Assembly (NCBI RefSeq): GCF_020181615.1
Contig: NZ_CP084029.1
Coordinates: 1,859,297-1,923,296, forward strand
Length of the DNA: 64,000 bases
From: [Mycobacterium] crassicus
Lineage (GTDB): Bacteria; Actinomycetota; Actinomycetes; Mycobacteriales; Mycobacteriaceae
Reading direction: 5' to 3'
The translations under genes were made by a program, and so were the position numbers. Shown here in pieces: positions 43,335-52,149 of this stretch (position 1 is the first letter of the stretch; each line of letters opens with the position of its first letter). The notes beneath the pieces were generated by a model, which ran no database searches, was not told where the DNA came from, and was given only the letters and a program-made list of their open reading frames with translations.

Positions 43335-44419
43335 GCGCATCCACCACTCCCATCCGCGTCTTCCAGGTCGCCACCGGCAACGTCGGCAAGGAGATGATCA
43401 AACGGATCGCCGCCCGTCCCGACCTCGAACTGATCGGTGTGCACTGCTATTCGCCGGACAAGATCGGTAAGGACACCGGCGAATTGGCGGGTATCGCGCC
43501 CAACGGGGTGATCGCGACCGGCAGTGTCGATGAGATCATCGCGGCCAAGCCGGACGTGGTGACCTTTCACGGCGTGTTCCCCGACGAGGACCTCTATGTG
43601 CAGGTGCTGGAGGCGGGGATCAATATCGTCACCACCGCCGACTGGATCACCGGCTGGCACCGCGACCGCAACCACCCCCACCCGTCGGGAAAGCCGGTGA
43701 CACAACTGCTTTCCGAGGCCTGCGAAAAGGGTGGGGCGACCTTCTACGGCACTGGGATGAACCCGGGCCTCAACCAGATCCTGGGCGTGGTCTGCGCGGC
43801 GGATGTCGCCGAGATCGAGAACATCACCACCATCGAATCCGTGGACGTGTCGTGCCATCATTCCAAGGAGACCTGGATCGAAGTCGGCTACGGACAGCCG
43901 GCCGACGATCCCGAGATCCCGGCCAAGCTGGAGAAGTTCACCCGGGTCTTCGCCGACAGTGTCCTGATGATGGCCGACTGTTTTGACCTGACCCTGGACG
44001 AGGTCACGTTCGGCTACGAGCTGGGTGTCTGCACCAGGGATGTCGACCTGGGCTGGTACACCCTGCCCAAGGGATCATTGGGCGGCAACTACATCAAGTA
44101 CCAGGGCATGGTGGACGGCGTCCCGCGCATCGAGACCCATCTCGAGTGGCAGATGACTCCGTTCACGCAGCCGAACTGGAACATCAAGGGCTGCTACATC
44201 ACTCGGGTCAGCGGGGATCCGTGCGTCTACAACAAGCACATGATCTTCCCCAAGCCCGGGGTGGACCTGTCCGACCCGGACAACTTCGCCTCGATCGGCA
44301 TGACGGTGACCGGCCTGCCCGCTCTCAACGCGATCAGGTCGGTGGTGGCAGCCCGCCCGGGGCTGCTGACCAGTGCCGACCTGCCGCTGCGCGGATTCGC
44401 CGGGCGCTTCAAGCTCTGA
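43331..44419 (+). CDS. DapB-like NAD(P)-dependent dehydrogenase
   Basis: This 362-residue protein starts with a Rossmann fold of the dihydrodipicolinate-reductase/2,4-diaminopentanoate-dehydrogenase type (R-V-F-Q-V-A-T-G-N-V-G-K, then L-E-L-I-G-V-H-C-Y-S). The middle contains Y-G-T-G-M-N-P-G-L-N-Q-I-L. In mycobacteria such proteins are often next to degradation genes, but their reactions are poorly known. It is translationally coupled to the Rieske oxygenase, so the two probably act on the same compound. Confidence 0.8.
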   Translation: MSASTTPIRVFQVATGNVGKEMIKRIAARPDLELIGVHCYSPDKIGKDTGELAGIAPNGVIATGSVDEIIAAKPDVVTFHGVFPDEDLYVQVLEAGINIVTTADWITGWHRDRNHPHPSGKPVTQLLSEACEKGGATFYGTGMNPGLNQILGVVCAADVAEIENITTIESVDVSCHHSKETWIEVGYGQPADDPEIPAKLEKFTRVFADSVLMMADCFDLTLDEVTFGYELGVCTRDVDLGWYTLPKGSLGGNYIKYQGMVDGVPRIETHLEWQMTPFTQPNWNIKGCYITRVSGDPCVYNKHMIFPKPGVDLSDPDNFASIGMTVTGLPALNAIRSVVAARPGLLTSADLPLRGFAGRFKL

Positions 44420-44481
44420 TCGGGTTCGGCCGGCGGCCGGTCAGCGCGCCTATCCACCCGAACCGCTCGACGAGGACGGCG

Positions 44482-45183
44482 TTACGGGGCCTCGGCGGGC
44501 AGCGGCGTGCCCGAGCTGCCTTCGGGTATTGGCGTGCCGGAGCTACCGGACGGCGGAGGTGTCGCGGGACGCGCCGGGCGCTGTGCCGGAGCCTGCGGTG
44601 CCGCAGGGGCCCGATGGTTTCCGCCGGACGCCGGTGGATGCGACCCCGACCCGGCGGACGGAGCCTGCGGTTGGGGGGCGACGGGCGGGGCCTGTGGTGC
44701 CGGGGCCGGCGTCACCCATCGAATTAGATCCGCGCCGCCGCCCTGGTACACCATGCTGTTCGGAGCGTCACCGGTGACGTCGAAGTAAACCTTGCCGCTG
44801 GTCTTCTGGCCCTGAGTGAGCGCGGTCGGCACCAGACCCTGCGGAGTGGGCACGGTGAACAGCGATTGATAGTTCTGGCCGCTGGGGGAGCGGGCGCTGA
44901 GGTTGGCCACGATCGGGAACACCGTGCCCTGGATCGCTTCGTCGGTGGCGGTGGCCTCCCACAGAGTGCCGCGCGGCTGGTAGGGGATGGCATCGGAGCT
45001 GGGCCGCAGGTCGTTGATCGTCCAGCCGTGCACACCGGGGCCCTCGGCCAGGGTGCCCTGGGTGCCGATCGGCTGAGTGGGGGGTGCCGGTGCCGGGTCC
45101 GGGTCCGCGCCGGCGATCCCGGTGCTCAGGGATACGAAGGCGGCCAGGGCTCCCGCGGCCAGGGCGGTCGAGATGGACTTCAT
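44482..45183 (-). CDS. MPT63-like secreted protein with Pro/Gly-rich tail, copy 1
   Basis: The ATG at 45183 gives 233 residues: signal peptide (about 1-27, ending A-G-A), an MPT63-like immunoglobulin-type beta-sandwich (about 35-160) and a disordered Pro/Ala/Gly-rich tail (about 161-233). The match to MPT63 (Rv1926c) is clear: G-W-T-I-N-D-L, W-E-A-T-A-T, A-I-Q-G-T-V, S-G-K-V-Y-F-D-V-T-G and a final D-L-I-R-W. MPT63 ends there; the tail is additional. The last residues contain two S-G-T-P-(I/L)-P repeats also found in copy 2. MPT63 is a secreted antigen of unknown activity. Confidence 0.83.
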   Translation of the reverse strand: MKSISTALAAGALAAFVSLSTGIAGADPDPAPAPPTQPIGTQGTLAEGPGVHGWTINDLRPSSDAIPYQPRGTLWEATATDEAIQGTVFPIVANLSARSPSGQNYQSLFTVPTPQGLVPTALTQGQKTSGKVYFDVTGDAPNSMVYQGGGADLIRWVTPAPAPQAPPVAPQPQAPSAGSGSHPPASGGNHRAPAAPQAPAQRPARPATPPPSGSSGTPIPEGSSGTPLPAEAP

Positions 45184-45275
45184 GGGTCTCACTCCTCAAT
45201 TCGGCTGCATCCCGGGGGCGTTGGCATTCAAGTGCTGAATCGTAGCGGGCTACCAGCCAGGCTACCCAGAAATGA

Positions 45276-45315
45276 GTCCGGCCCGGCGCCCGCGTTGGCG
45301 GAGGCCGGGCCGGAC
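45276..45315 (-). terminator. Strong intrinsic terminator after MPT63-like copy 2
   Basis: GTCCGGCCCGGC (45276-45287) and GCCGGGCCGGAC (45304-45315) form a perfect 12-base stem with a 16-base loop, 22 bases after the stop of copy 2 on the minus strand. The sequence beyond the stem in that direction is TCATTTCT, moderately T-rich. It should separate transcription of the two MPT63-like genes. Confidence 0.78.
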
Positions 45316-45337
45316 TGATGATCTAGGGCGCGGCTAC

Positions 45338-46357
45338 TTACGAACCGGTGGTGCTGCCGGCACCGCTGGCCGTCGGTGCCCCTGGGGTGGCGGGGATCGG
45401 CGTGCCCTGGTTGCCGGCCGCAGCCGTGACCTCACTACCCGCCGCCGAAGCGCTGGGGGCCTCCGCCGGGAGGGGGGTGCCGGAGCTGCCGGCCGCGGCC
45501 GGTGTTTCGGGCTTGGCCGGAGCGCCGGGCGTCTGTGCCGCGTCCGGCGCCGATGCGACCGGGGTGCCTGCCGAAGCCGGGGTCTCCGAGCTGGCCGCCG
45601 TCGGGGTGCTCTCCGAGCCGGCCGCCGATGCGGGCGTGCCGTCGGCCTCGGCCGGCAGCGGGGTGCCTGAGCTGCCCGAGGCCAGCGGGGTGCCCTGGCT
45701 GCCGGCGGCAGGCGTGGTGCTCTGGCTGCCGGCGCTCTGGCTGTCGCCGCTGTGGCCCTCGGCGGTTGCCGGGGTCGTCTGGGTGCCGGACTGGGCGGGC
45801 TTCGGGGCGGTGGCCGCCGGCGCGGACGAGTGCTGCGAGCCGGTGGCCGGAGCCGAGTAGCCGCTGCCGCCGCCGGTCGGCGCCGCCGGGGTCCACACCA
45901 GCAGGTCCTTACCGGAGCCCTGGTAGACCGCGCTGTGCGGGGCGTCGCCGGTGACGTCGAAGTAGACCTTGCCGCTGGTCTTCTGGCCCTGTGCCAGGTT
46001 GGAGGGGTTCACGCCCTGCGCGGTCGCCACGGTGAACAGGGCCGGGTAGGTCTGCCCGCTCGCGGAGCGCGCGCCGAGGTTGGCGACGACCGGGGTGACG
46101 GTGCCTTGGATGGCGACGTCGGTGGCGGTGGCCTCCCACAGCGTGCCGCGGGGCTGGTAGGGGATCGCGTCGGAGCTGGGCCGCAGGTCGCTGACCGTCC
46201 AGCCCTGGATGACTCCGCCGTTCTCCACCGTGCCCTGGGTGCCGATCGGCTGGGTGGTGGGGGCAACGTCACCGGCTTCCGCGCCGGCAGTCGCGGCGAG
46301 TGCTCCGGCAGCGGCCAACGCTCCGGCTGCGACCATGGCTGTGGTGATCAACTTCAT
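45338..46357 (-). CDS. MPT63-like secreted protein with long repetitive tail, copy 2
   Basis: A 339-residue protein with a signal peptide (about 1-26), an MPT63-like domain (about 35-155) nearly collinear with copy 1 (L-R-P-S-S-D-A-I-P-Y-Q-P-R-G-T-L-W-E-A-T-A-T is shared in segments) and a tail of about 175 residues made almost only of G, S, T, A, P, Q and E. The tail contains S-G-S-S-G-T-P-L-P-A-E-A twice (with a one-residue difference before it) and related Q-G-T-P units. Such tails may span the cell wall or be O-mannosylated (Ser/Thr/Pro-rich), as in other mycobacterial exported proteins (inference). The ATG at 46357 has AGGAG at ten bases. Confidence 0.82.
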   Translation of the reverse strand: MKLITTAMVAAGALAAAGALAATAGAEAGDVAPTTQPIGTQGTVENGGVIQGWTVSDLRPSSDAIPYQPRGTLWEATATDVAIQGTVTPVVANLGARSASGQTYPALFTVATAQGVNPSNLAQGQKTSGKVYFDVTGDAPHSAVYQGSGKDLLVWTPAAPTGGGSGYSAPATGSQHSSAPAATAPKPAQSGTQTTPATAEGHSGDSQSAGSQSTTPAAGSQGTPLASGSSGTPLPAEADGTPASAAGSESTPTAASSETPASAGTPVASAPDAAQTPGAPAKPETPAAAGSSGTPLPAEAPSASAAGSEVTAAAGNQGTPIPATPGAPTASGAGSTTGS

Positions 46358-46499
46358 CGTGAAAGGACTCCTAGGTTCGACTGGATCTCGGGGGTTGATG
46401 CAGTGACTCAGGTCGCAAATCTTAACGGATAGGTCACTATCATTTGTCCATGTCTAAGGTTTGACCGCGCCGATATGGGCGCGCCGGTGGACAGCCTTA

Positions 46500-48299
46500 T
46501 CAGGAATGTGAACTCCACCAGGTGTAGAGCTGGTCCAGGGTGGGCGTGCTGTGGTCGCTGCGCAGGGAGCCGATCACCAGGTCGGCATCGTTGGTCCAGG
46601 CAAGCGCAGGGGAGCCCTGCCGCATGCCGCAGAGCAGCATTCCGCTCGGCTTGTCCGGGGTGGCGGTTCGGTGCCAGGCGCCCGGCGACTGGATTCTGTT
46701 CGGGCAGTTGACGACGGTGGTGGACTGCACCGTGTTGTCGAAGCTCAGGTGCATGGCGCCGGCGTCCGGGAACAGCGAGTATGTCGCCGAGGGCGGTCCG
46801 TCCACGTCGACATTGCGTCCGCAGGTCACTTCCGCCACGGCGCCACCCATCGGAGTGGTCGACTTGCACGTCTCCTGCGGGTAGCCGGAGGGCAGCAGCT
46901 TGAGCAGCCGGGCCTGGGCTTCGGCGGCCGACATCGACGTGGTGGGCGCACTGGCCCCGGCCGCCGAGCCCGGCCCGTCGGAGTCGGCGGCGAAGTCGTC
47001 GGAGCTCGACCGGTTCATCAGCCAGGTGATCAGCGCGACGACCACGGCCACGGCGGCCCCAAGACGGATCAGCTGCTTGCGCTTGGCGGGATCGCGATAG
47101 GCGGGTACCGGGGGGCGCGGAGTGCTGAACCAGTCGTCTTCGTTTGCCGAGACGCGGGAGACGCGGGGAACGCCGGGGCTTGCGGCCGGTCGGACGGTCG
47201 GGGCGGCCGGCTCCGGCAGCGAGATGAACTCGCCTTCCGGCGGAGCTGGTGGGACCGGTGGAGCCGGCGGGACCAGCGGAGGCGGCGGTGCCGTCGGCAC
47301 GGGTGCTGGTGGCGGAGCCGTCGGCACGGGTGCTGGTGGCTGCACCTCGGCCGGCTGCACGTTGGTCGGCTGCACGTCGGCGGGCTTCAACGCCGGGGGC
47401 TCCATCAACGGGGGAGTGGCCTGCTGGCTGGCCTCGTAGATATGCACCGCCCGGTGCTGATCGGGGGCGCTCAGCGCCTGATAGGCCGCGGTCGCGAGCT
47501 CGGCGGCGCTGGCGTAGCGCTCCGCGGGATCCTTGGCCATCCCCTTGGCGATCACCGCATCGAAGCCGGGCGGGATCGTCGAGCCGGCGTGGCTGGGGCG
47601 CGGAATCGGCTTGGTCTGGTGTGCATTCGCCAGCATCTTGACGCTGTCGGCCCGGTACGGTGGCGAACCCGTCAGGCACTGGTAGAGCACACACGCCAGC
47701 GAGTAGACGTCTACGGCGGGACCGAAGTCACCACCGCCGAACAGTTCGGGCGCAGAGTACTTCCAGCGGGCGCCGGCATGGTCGGCGTCAGCCGCGCTCG
47801 CACCCGGCGCGCCGGCGAGCCCGAAGTCCACCAGGTAGACGAAGTCGTCGTCGGTCAGCAGGATGTTGCGGGGTTTGACGCCCCGATGAATCACCCCGGC
47901 GCTGTGCGCGGCGTCCAGCGCCGACGCAACCTGCCACATGATGTTCACCGCGCGGGGAGGGGGCAGCACGCCGGTCCGCTTCAGCAATGCGGACAGGTCG
48001 GCGCCGTGGACCAGTGGCATGTCGATGAACACTTCGCCGTCCAGTTCGCCGTAGTCGCGAACCGGGACCACATGCGGCTCCTGCACTCGCCCGACGGTCA
48101 GTGCCTCACGCTGCAGCCACTCCCGAAACGCCGGGTCGCGGCCCAACGCCGGCGAGACCAGCTTGAGCGCGGCCGTGCGGTTCTTCTGGATGTCGACGGC
48201 GTCGTACACCTCGCCGGTGGGACCGTGGCCCAACAGTCGGATGAGGAGGTAGCGCCCAATACGTGACCCGGCCCGCGAACCCGACGCGGTCTCGCTCAT
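46500..48299 (-). CDS. Membrane Ser/Thr kinase-like protein, predicted pseudokinase
   Basis: The ATG at 48299 (GGAGGAG six bases upstream) gives 599 residues. The kinase domain (about 16-275) has a glycine loop G-H-G-P-T-G, K46 in T-A-A-L-K, D-F-G (158-160) and A-P-E (183-185). The catalytic loop reads H138-R-G140-V-K-P-R-N, with Gly in place of the catalytic Asp of HRD. A Pro-rich linker (about 296-402), one membrane helix (about 411-428) and an extracytoplasmic domain with four cysteines follow (C-K-S-T, T-C-G-R, N-C-P-N, L-C-G-M). The layout matches PknD/E/H-type receptors. Phosphotransfer is doubtful; ATP binding is still possible. A membrane pseudokinase could act as a scaffold or allosteric partner. 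Confidence 0.88.
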   Translation of the reverse strand: MSETASGSRAGSRIGRYLLIRLLGHGPTGEVYDAVDIQKNRTAALKLVSPALGRDPAFREWLQREALTVGRVQEPHVVPVRDYGELDGEVFIDMPLVHGADLSALLKRTGVLPPPRAVNIMWQVASALDAAHSAGVIHRGVKPRNILLTDDDFVYLVDFGLAGAPGASAADADHAGARWKYSAPELFGGGDFGPAVDVYSLACVLYQCLTGSPPYRADSVKMLANAHQTKPIPRPSHAGSTIPPGFDAVIAKGMAKDPAERYASAAELATAAYQALSAPDQHRAVHIYEASQQATPPLMEPPALKPADVQPTNVQPAEVQPPAPVPTAPPPAPVPTAPPPPLVPPAPPVPPAPPEGEFISLPEPAAPTVRPAASPGVPRVSRVSANEDDWFSTPRPPVPAYRDPAKRKQLIRLGAAVAVVVALITWLMNRSSSDDFAADSDGPGSAAGASAPTTSMSAAEAQARLLKLLPSGYPQETCKSTTPMGGAVAEVTCGRNVDVDGPPSATYSLFPDAGAMHLSFDNTVQSTTVVNCPNRIQSPGAWHRTATPDKPSGMLLCGMRQGSPALAWTNDADLVIGSLRSDHSTPTLDQLYTWWSSHS

Positions 48300-48422
48300 C
48301 ACCGACTCCTCCAGAAAACGCATGAACCCGATCATCGAAGCGGTGGCCCGATGACATCGCCGCTAATGATTTCATCACTGAACCCGTCGGGTATCAGCCG
48401 GTCACGTCAACTTCTACTGAAT

Positions 48423-48447
48423 CCGGTGAGGGCTCCCTGGTCACCGG
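48423..48447 (-). terminator. Hairpin at the end of the glycosidase gene
   Basis: CCGGTGA (48423-48429) and TCACCGG (48441-48447) are perfect seven-base arms with an eleven-base loop. The stem includes the stop codon of the glycosidase gene, which lies on the minus strand. A T-tract is not obvious, so termination strength is uncertain. Confidence 0.42.
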
Positions 48448-49553
48448 CCGGTCAGATTGCTGATCGTCATGATCTCAAGATTGCGGTAGGCCCGTCCGGT
48501 CGGCTGCACCAGATCGTGGAACCAGGGCTCGGGAGCAGACGTATAGGGCCTGTCCCAGGAATCCCACGGCAGATAGGTCTGCGTTCGCCCGGCGACGAAT
48601 CCCCAATTATACGCGCCGACGTTGTGGCGCTTCATGATCGGCAGGATCTCGTCGATCGTGTTGCCGCGGGTCCGGGCCAGGTACTCGGTGCACATTATCG
48701 GCCGGCCCAGCGGCGCGAGCTCGGCGATCTTGGCACTGAACGTCGCCGGCCTGTCGTAGGAGTGGAACGTGATGAAGTCCGAGCTGCCCAGCTGGGTGTT
48801 GACGATCGAGCTGCCTTGCCGGGAACCCTCCCAGACCCCACTGGTCAGCGGCTGACGGGCGTCCACCGAGCGCGCCCAGCTGAACACCTGGGGCAACAGG
48901 TCGCTGATGAGGTCGAGCTTGTCGGACCGCTCGACGGCACTGTACTCACGCGCCATGTTGTCCGGCTCGTTCCACAGGTCCCAGCCCAAAACCCTTTCGT
49001 CGTAGCGGAATTGGGACATCACACCGGTGACGTAGTCATACAGGGTGCGGTAGTAGTTGCGATCGCCGAGCCGTTCGGCGCCCGGGCTCTGCACCCAACG
49101 CGAGTTGTGAATACCGGGCCGCGGCGCCGGCTGGGGTCCCGACTTGGGGTGCGGATCCCAACACGAGTCGAAAAACACGAACATCGGCTTGATGCGCTGG
49201 CGGGCGGCGACCGAGACGAACTGGGCCAGCCGGTACTGGAAGCCCTTGCGGTCCTGCGCCCACAGCTGGTCGTGCAGGAACACTCGCATGGTGTTGAAGC
49301 CCGCGGTACGCGCCCAGCCCAACTCGGCGTCGATGCGTCGCAGGTCGAAGGTCCCGGGCTGGAACATCTCGAGCTGGTTGACCGCGGTCGAGGTGATGTA
49401 GTTGGAGCCGACCGGCCAGCTCTGCGCCGCATACCAGCGGTTGACCCGGTCGATCGACCACCGGCCGGGGTCCGCGCCGGCGCGCGGGAGCCGGCTCAAG
49501 GTGGGACCCGCCGCCAACAGGAGGGGGAGCCCCAGTGCCGTTCGACGTTTCAC
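48441..49553 (-). CDS. Secreted GH5-like glycoside hydrolase
   Basis: The GTG at 49553 gives 370 residues starting V-K-R-R-T-A-L-G-L-P, a twin-arginine-like signal segment (probably Tat export), with the mature start near A-D-P-G. The TIM-barrel has the acid/base Glu in W-D-L-W-N-E-P-D-N and the nucleophile Glu in M-C-T-E-Y, as in GH5/GH-A endo-mannanase or cellulase-like enzymes. Both catalytic residues are present. A longer ATG start at 49595 exists but gives a poorer signal peptide. Substrate unknown; a host or self cell-envelope glycan is possible. Confidence 0.83.
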   Translation of the reverse strand: MKRRTALGLPLLLAAGPTLSRLPRAGADPGRWSIDRVNRWYAAQSWPVGSNYITSTAVNQLEMFQPGTFDLRRIDAELGWARTAGFNTMRVFLHDQLWAQDRKGFQYRLAQFVSVAARQRIKPMFVFFDSCWDPHPKSGPQPAPRPGIHNSRWVQSPGAERLGDRNYYRTLYDYVTGVMSQFRYDERVLGWDLWNEPDNMAREYSAVERSDKLDLISDLLPQVFSWARSVDARQPLTSGVWEGSRQGSSIVNTQLGSSDFITFHSYDRPATFSAKIAELAPLGRPIMCTEYLARTRGNTIDEILPIMKRHNVGAYNWGFVAGRTQTYLPWDSWDRPYTSAPEPWFHDLVQPTGRAYRNLEIMTISNLTGR

Positions 49554-49713
49554 GAAGTGACCATAGCGTCCGCACCCGTGGCGTGAGGTCTCCATGTCCG
49601 GCCTGTCGCCGAGCAAATCAGCCAGGCGCAACAGTGGCCTCAGCAGCCACCTAGACTGCGCAGAATACCTGCTGAAAACCCTCAACCTGAATCGCGTCGT
49701 CGGGAGGCTTGCC

Positions 49714-50550
49714 ATGTCACAGCACCTGCAGGACAAGGTTGTCCTCGTCACCGGCGCCGGGGGCGGATTCGGCAAACTGATCGCGGAGAAGTGTGCCGCC
49801 GGCGGGGCCCGGGTGGTGGGCGTGGACATCAGTGCTGAGGGTCTCGAGGCCGTGTTCGACGGAATCCGGGCGGCGGGACTGTCCGGTAGTCATCAGGTCG
49901 CCGACGTCACCGACATGGACCAGATGCAGGCCGCGGTGCAGCACGCGGTGCAGACCTTCGGCGCGGTGGACGTCATCGTCAACAATGCCGGCGTGATGCC
50001 CTTGGCCTATTTCGCCGACCACGAGAAGGCGTGGCGGCAATGGCACCGGGCGATCGACATCAATATCAAGGGCGTGGTGAACGGAATTTCGGCCGTCTAC
50101 GACCAGATGATCGAGCAGGGCCGCGGCCATGTCGTCAACATCTCGTCGATCTACGGCAATGCCGGCGTGGCGGGCTCGGGGGTCTACAGCGCCACCAAGG
50201 CCGCGGTCGCCGTGTTGTCGGACTCGTTGCGCACCGAGGCAAAGGGAAAGATCAAGGTGACCACGGTCAAACCGACCGGCGTGCTGGGCACCAATCTCGG
50301 CAGTGGGGTGGTCAACGGTGCGGCGATCATGGGCATCGTCGGCCCGCGCGCCCAGGACTACATGCAGTCGATGACCGCATTCGCCGACGGCACCCTGGCC
50401 GCCGAGAAGTCCGACGTCGACTCGGTCCAGTACTGGCTGATCACCCCCGATGACCTCGCCGAGGCGGTGGTTCATGTCATCGATCAGCCGTGGGGGATCA
50501 GCATCAGCGACATCACCGTGCGGGCAAGCGGCGAAGACTACATCTACTGA
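49714..50550 (+). CDS. Short-chain dehydrogenase/reductase
   Basis: A 278-residue SDR with T-G-A-G-G-G-F-G (13-20), N-N-A-G (90-93), catalytic Ser in I-S-S and Y158-S-A-T-K162. The GGGAGG ribosome binding site lies seven bases before the ATG. It is followed after 29 bases by an acyl-CoA synthetase on the same strand, so the pair may oxidise an alcohol or hydroxyacyl compound and activate the acid (inference). Confidence 0.87.
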   Translation: MSQHLQDKVVLVTGAGGGFGKLIAEKCAAGGARVVGVDISAEGLEAVFDGIRAAGLSGSHQVADVTDMDQMQAAVQHAVQTFGAVDVIVNNAGVMPLAYFADHEKAWRQWHRAIDINIKGVVNGISAVYDQMIEQGRGHVVNISSIYGNAGVAGSGVYSATKAAVAVLSDSLRTEAKGKIKVTTVKPTGVLGTNLGSGVVNGAAIMGIVGPRAQDYMQSMTAFADGTLAAEKSDVDSVQYWLITPDDLAEAVVHVIDQPWGISISDITVRASGEDYIY

Positions 50551-50579
50551 CCGGAGGTAGCGTGTGAGCGGGTGCGGCC

Positions 50580-52136
50580 ATGCCTGACTGGACTTCGCCG
50601 GCGTACACCGCGGCAGAGATGGACCGCTATCACGCCGCCGGCTGGTGGTCGCAGACCACGCTGTCGGATGCGGTCCGCCGCAACGCCCAACGCTCACCGG
50701 ACAAGGTCGGCTATCGCGATTACCTCGGCTCGACGGCGCTGACCTGGCGCGAATTCGATACCGCCGCAGACGAACTGGCGGGCCGGCTGGCCGGTGCCGG
50801 AGTGTCGCCCGGCGACCGGATCGCGGTGTGGCACCGGGACTCCGCAGCCATCCATGTGCTGTTCGTCGCGCTGGAACGCTGCGGGGCGGTGGTGGTGGGT
50901 ATCGGCGCCCGCGCCGGGCTCCGTGAGGTGAACGCGATACTGACCGCGTCGCAGTCCAAGCTGCTGATCACCGACCAACAGCACCACGCCGGTGCCGGCG
51001 GCCTCGGGATCGAGGTCTTGAGCATCGAGGCGCTCGGTGCCGAAATCGGTGTGCCGGGGCCGCAACTCGGCCCCGACGATGTGTTCCTGATCAACTCGAC
51101 CTCGGGAACCACCGGCCTGCCCAAGTGCGTGGTGCACACCCAGAATCGCTGGCACTATTTCCATCAGTTGGCCGTCGCCAACGGACGGTTGAGCGCCGAC
51201 GACGTCTTCCTGCCGATCATTCCCACCCCGTTCGGGTTCGGCCTGTGGACCAGCCACACCACCCCGATCCACCTCGGGGTGACCGCGGTGCTGCTGGATC
51301 GCTTCTCGGCAGCGGCGACCTGCGCGGCGATAGCCGAACACCGGGTAACAGTATTGTGCTGCGTCAGCACACAATTGACCATGATGATGGCCGATCCGGC
51401 CAGCCGTGAATACGATCTGAGCTCGCTGCGGGTGGTCTTCACCGGCGGGGAGGCGCTGCCGTACCGGCCCGCCGCCGAATTCGAGGAGCTGACCGGTGCC
51501 ACCATCCTGCAGTTCTACGGCTCAAATGAGACCGGCGTCCTGAGTGGAACCACCCTCGACGACCCGCTGGAGCGGCGGCTGCGCACCGGCGGGCGCATCG
51601 TCGGCGACATGGCGGTCCGGCTGTTCGACGGGGATGCGGAGGTGACCGACACCGGACGTGGCCAGCCCGCCTGCCGCGGCCCGGCCACCAGCCTCGGGTA
51701 TCTGGGCGGCACCGACCACGACAAGCTGTTCACCGCGGACGGCTGGATGCGGATGGGCGACATCTGCGAGATCGACGCCGAGGGCTATCTCAGCGTCACC
51801 GGACGGACCTCGGACTTTATCCTGCGGGGCGGCAAGAACATCAGCGCCGCCCAGGTGGAGGACGCCGTGATGACCCACCCGGCGATCGCGGTGGCCGCCG
51901 CGGTCGCGATGCCCGATGAGGTGTTCGGCGAGAAGGTCTGCGTCTTTGTTGAATTGGCGGACGTCGAACTCGTCGGGAATGGCACCCTCGAGCTGTCCGA
52001 CCTTGTCGAGTATCTGCTGGGGCTCGGGGTGTCCAAGGAACTGCTGCCCGAGCGCCTCGTCGTCGTAGACGAGCTGCCGCGCTCCTCCGGCGGGAAGATC
52101 GCCAAAGGGCAGCTGCGCGAACAGGTCAGCCGCTGA
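50580..52136 (+). CDS. AMP-forming acyl-CoA synthetase
   Basis: A 518-residue ANL-superfamily enzyme. The P-loop S-T-S-G-T-T-G-L-P-K is at 173-182; the adenylate motif Y-G-S-N-E-T-G, the hinge-type G-R-T-S-D-F-I-L-R-G-G-K-N-I-S and the catalytic Lys in S-S-G-G-K-I-A-K near the C-terminus are all present. It should convert a carboxylic acid, ATP and CoA to acyl-CoA. The acid is not identifiable; the position after an SDR suggests a shared pathway. Confidence 0.88.
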   Translation: MPDWTSPAYTAAEMDRYHAAGWWSQTTLSDAVRRNAQRSPDKVGYRDYLGSTALTWREFDTAADELAGRLAGAGVSPGDRIAVWHRDSAAIHVLFVALERCGAVVVGIGARAGLREVNAILTASQSKLLITDQQHHAGAGGLGIEVLSIEALGAEIGVPGPQLGPDDVFLINSTSGTTGLPKCVVHTQNRWHYFHQLAVANGRLSADDVFLPIIPTPFGFGLWTSHTTPIHLGVTAVLLDRFSAAATCAAIAEHRVTVLCCVSTQLTMMMADPASREYDLSSLRVVFTGGEALPYRPAAEFEELTGATILQFYGSNETGVLSGTTLDDPLERRLRTGGRIVGDMAVRLFDGDAEVTDTGRGQPACRGPATSLGYLGGTDHDKLFTADGWMRMGDICEIDAEGYLSVTGRTSDFILRGGKNISAAQVEDAVMTHPAIAVAAAVAMPDEVFGEKVCVFVELADVELVGNGTLELSDLVEYLLGLGVSKELLPERLVVVDELPRSSGGKIAKGQLREQVSR

Positions 52137-52149
52137 CGGCTCGGCGGCT

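Noticed and set aside
44423..44464. GGTTCGG...CCGAACC as a terminator between the DapB-like and MPT63-like genes
   Set aside because: The seven-base arms are 28 bases apart with no T-tract; too weak to call.
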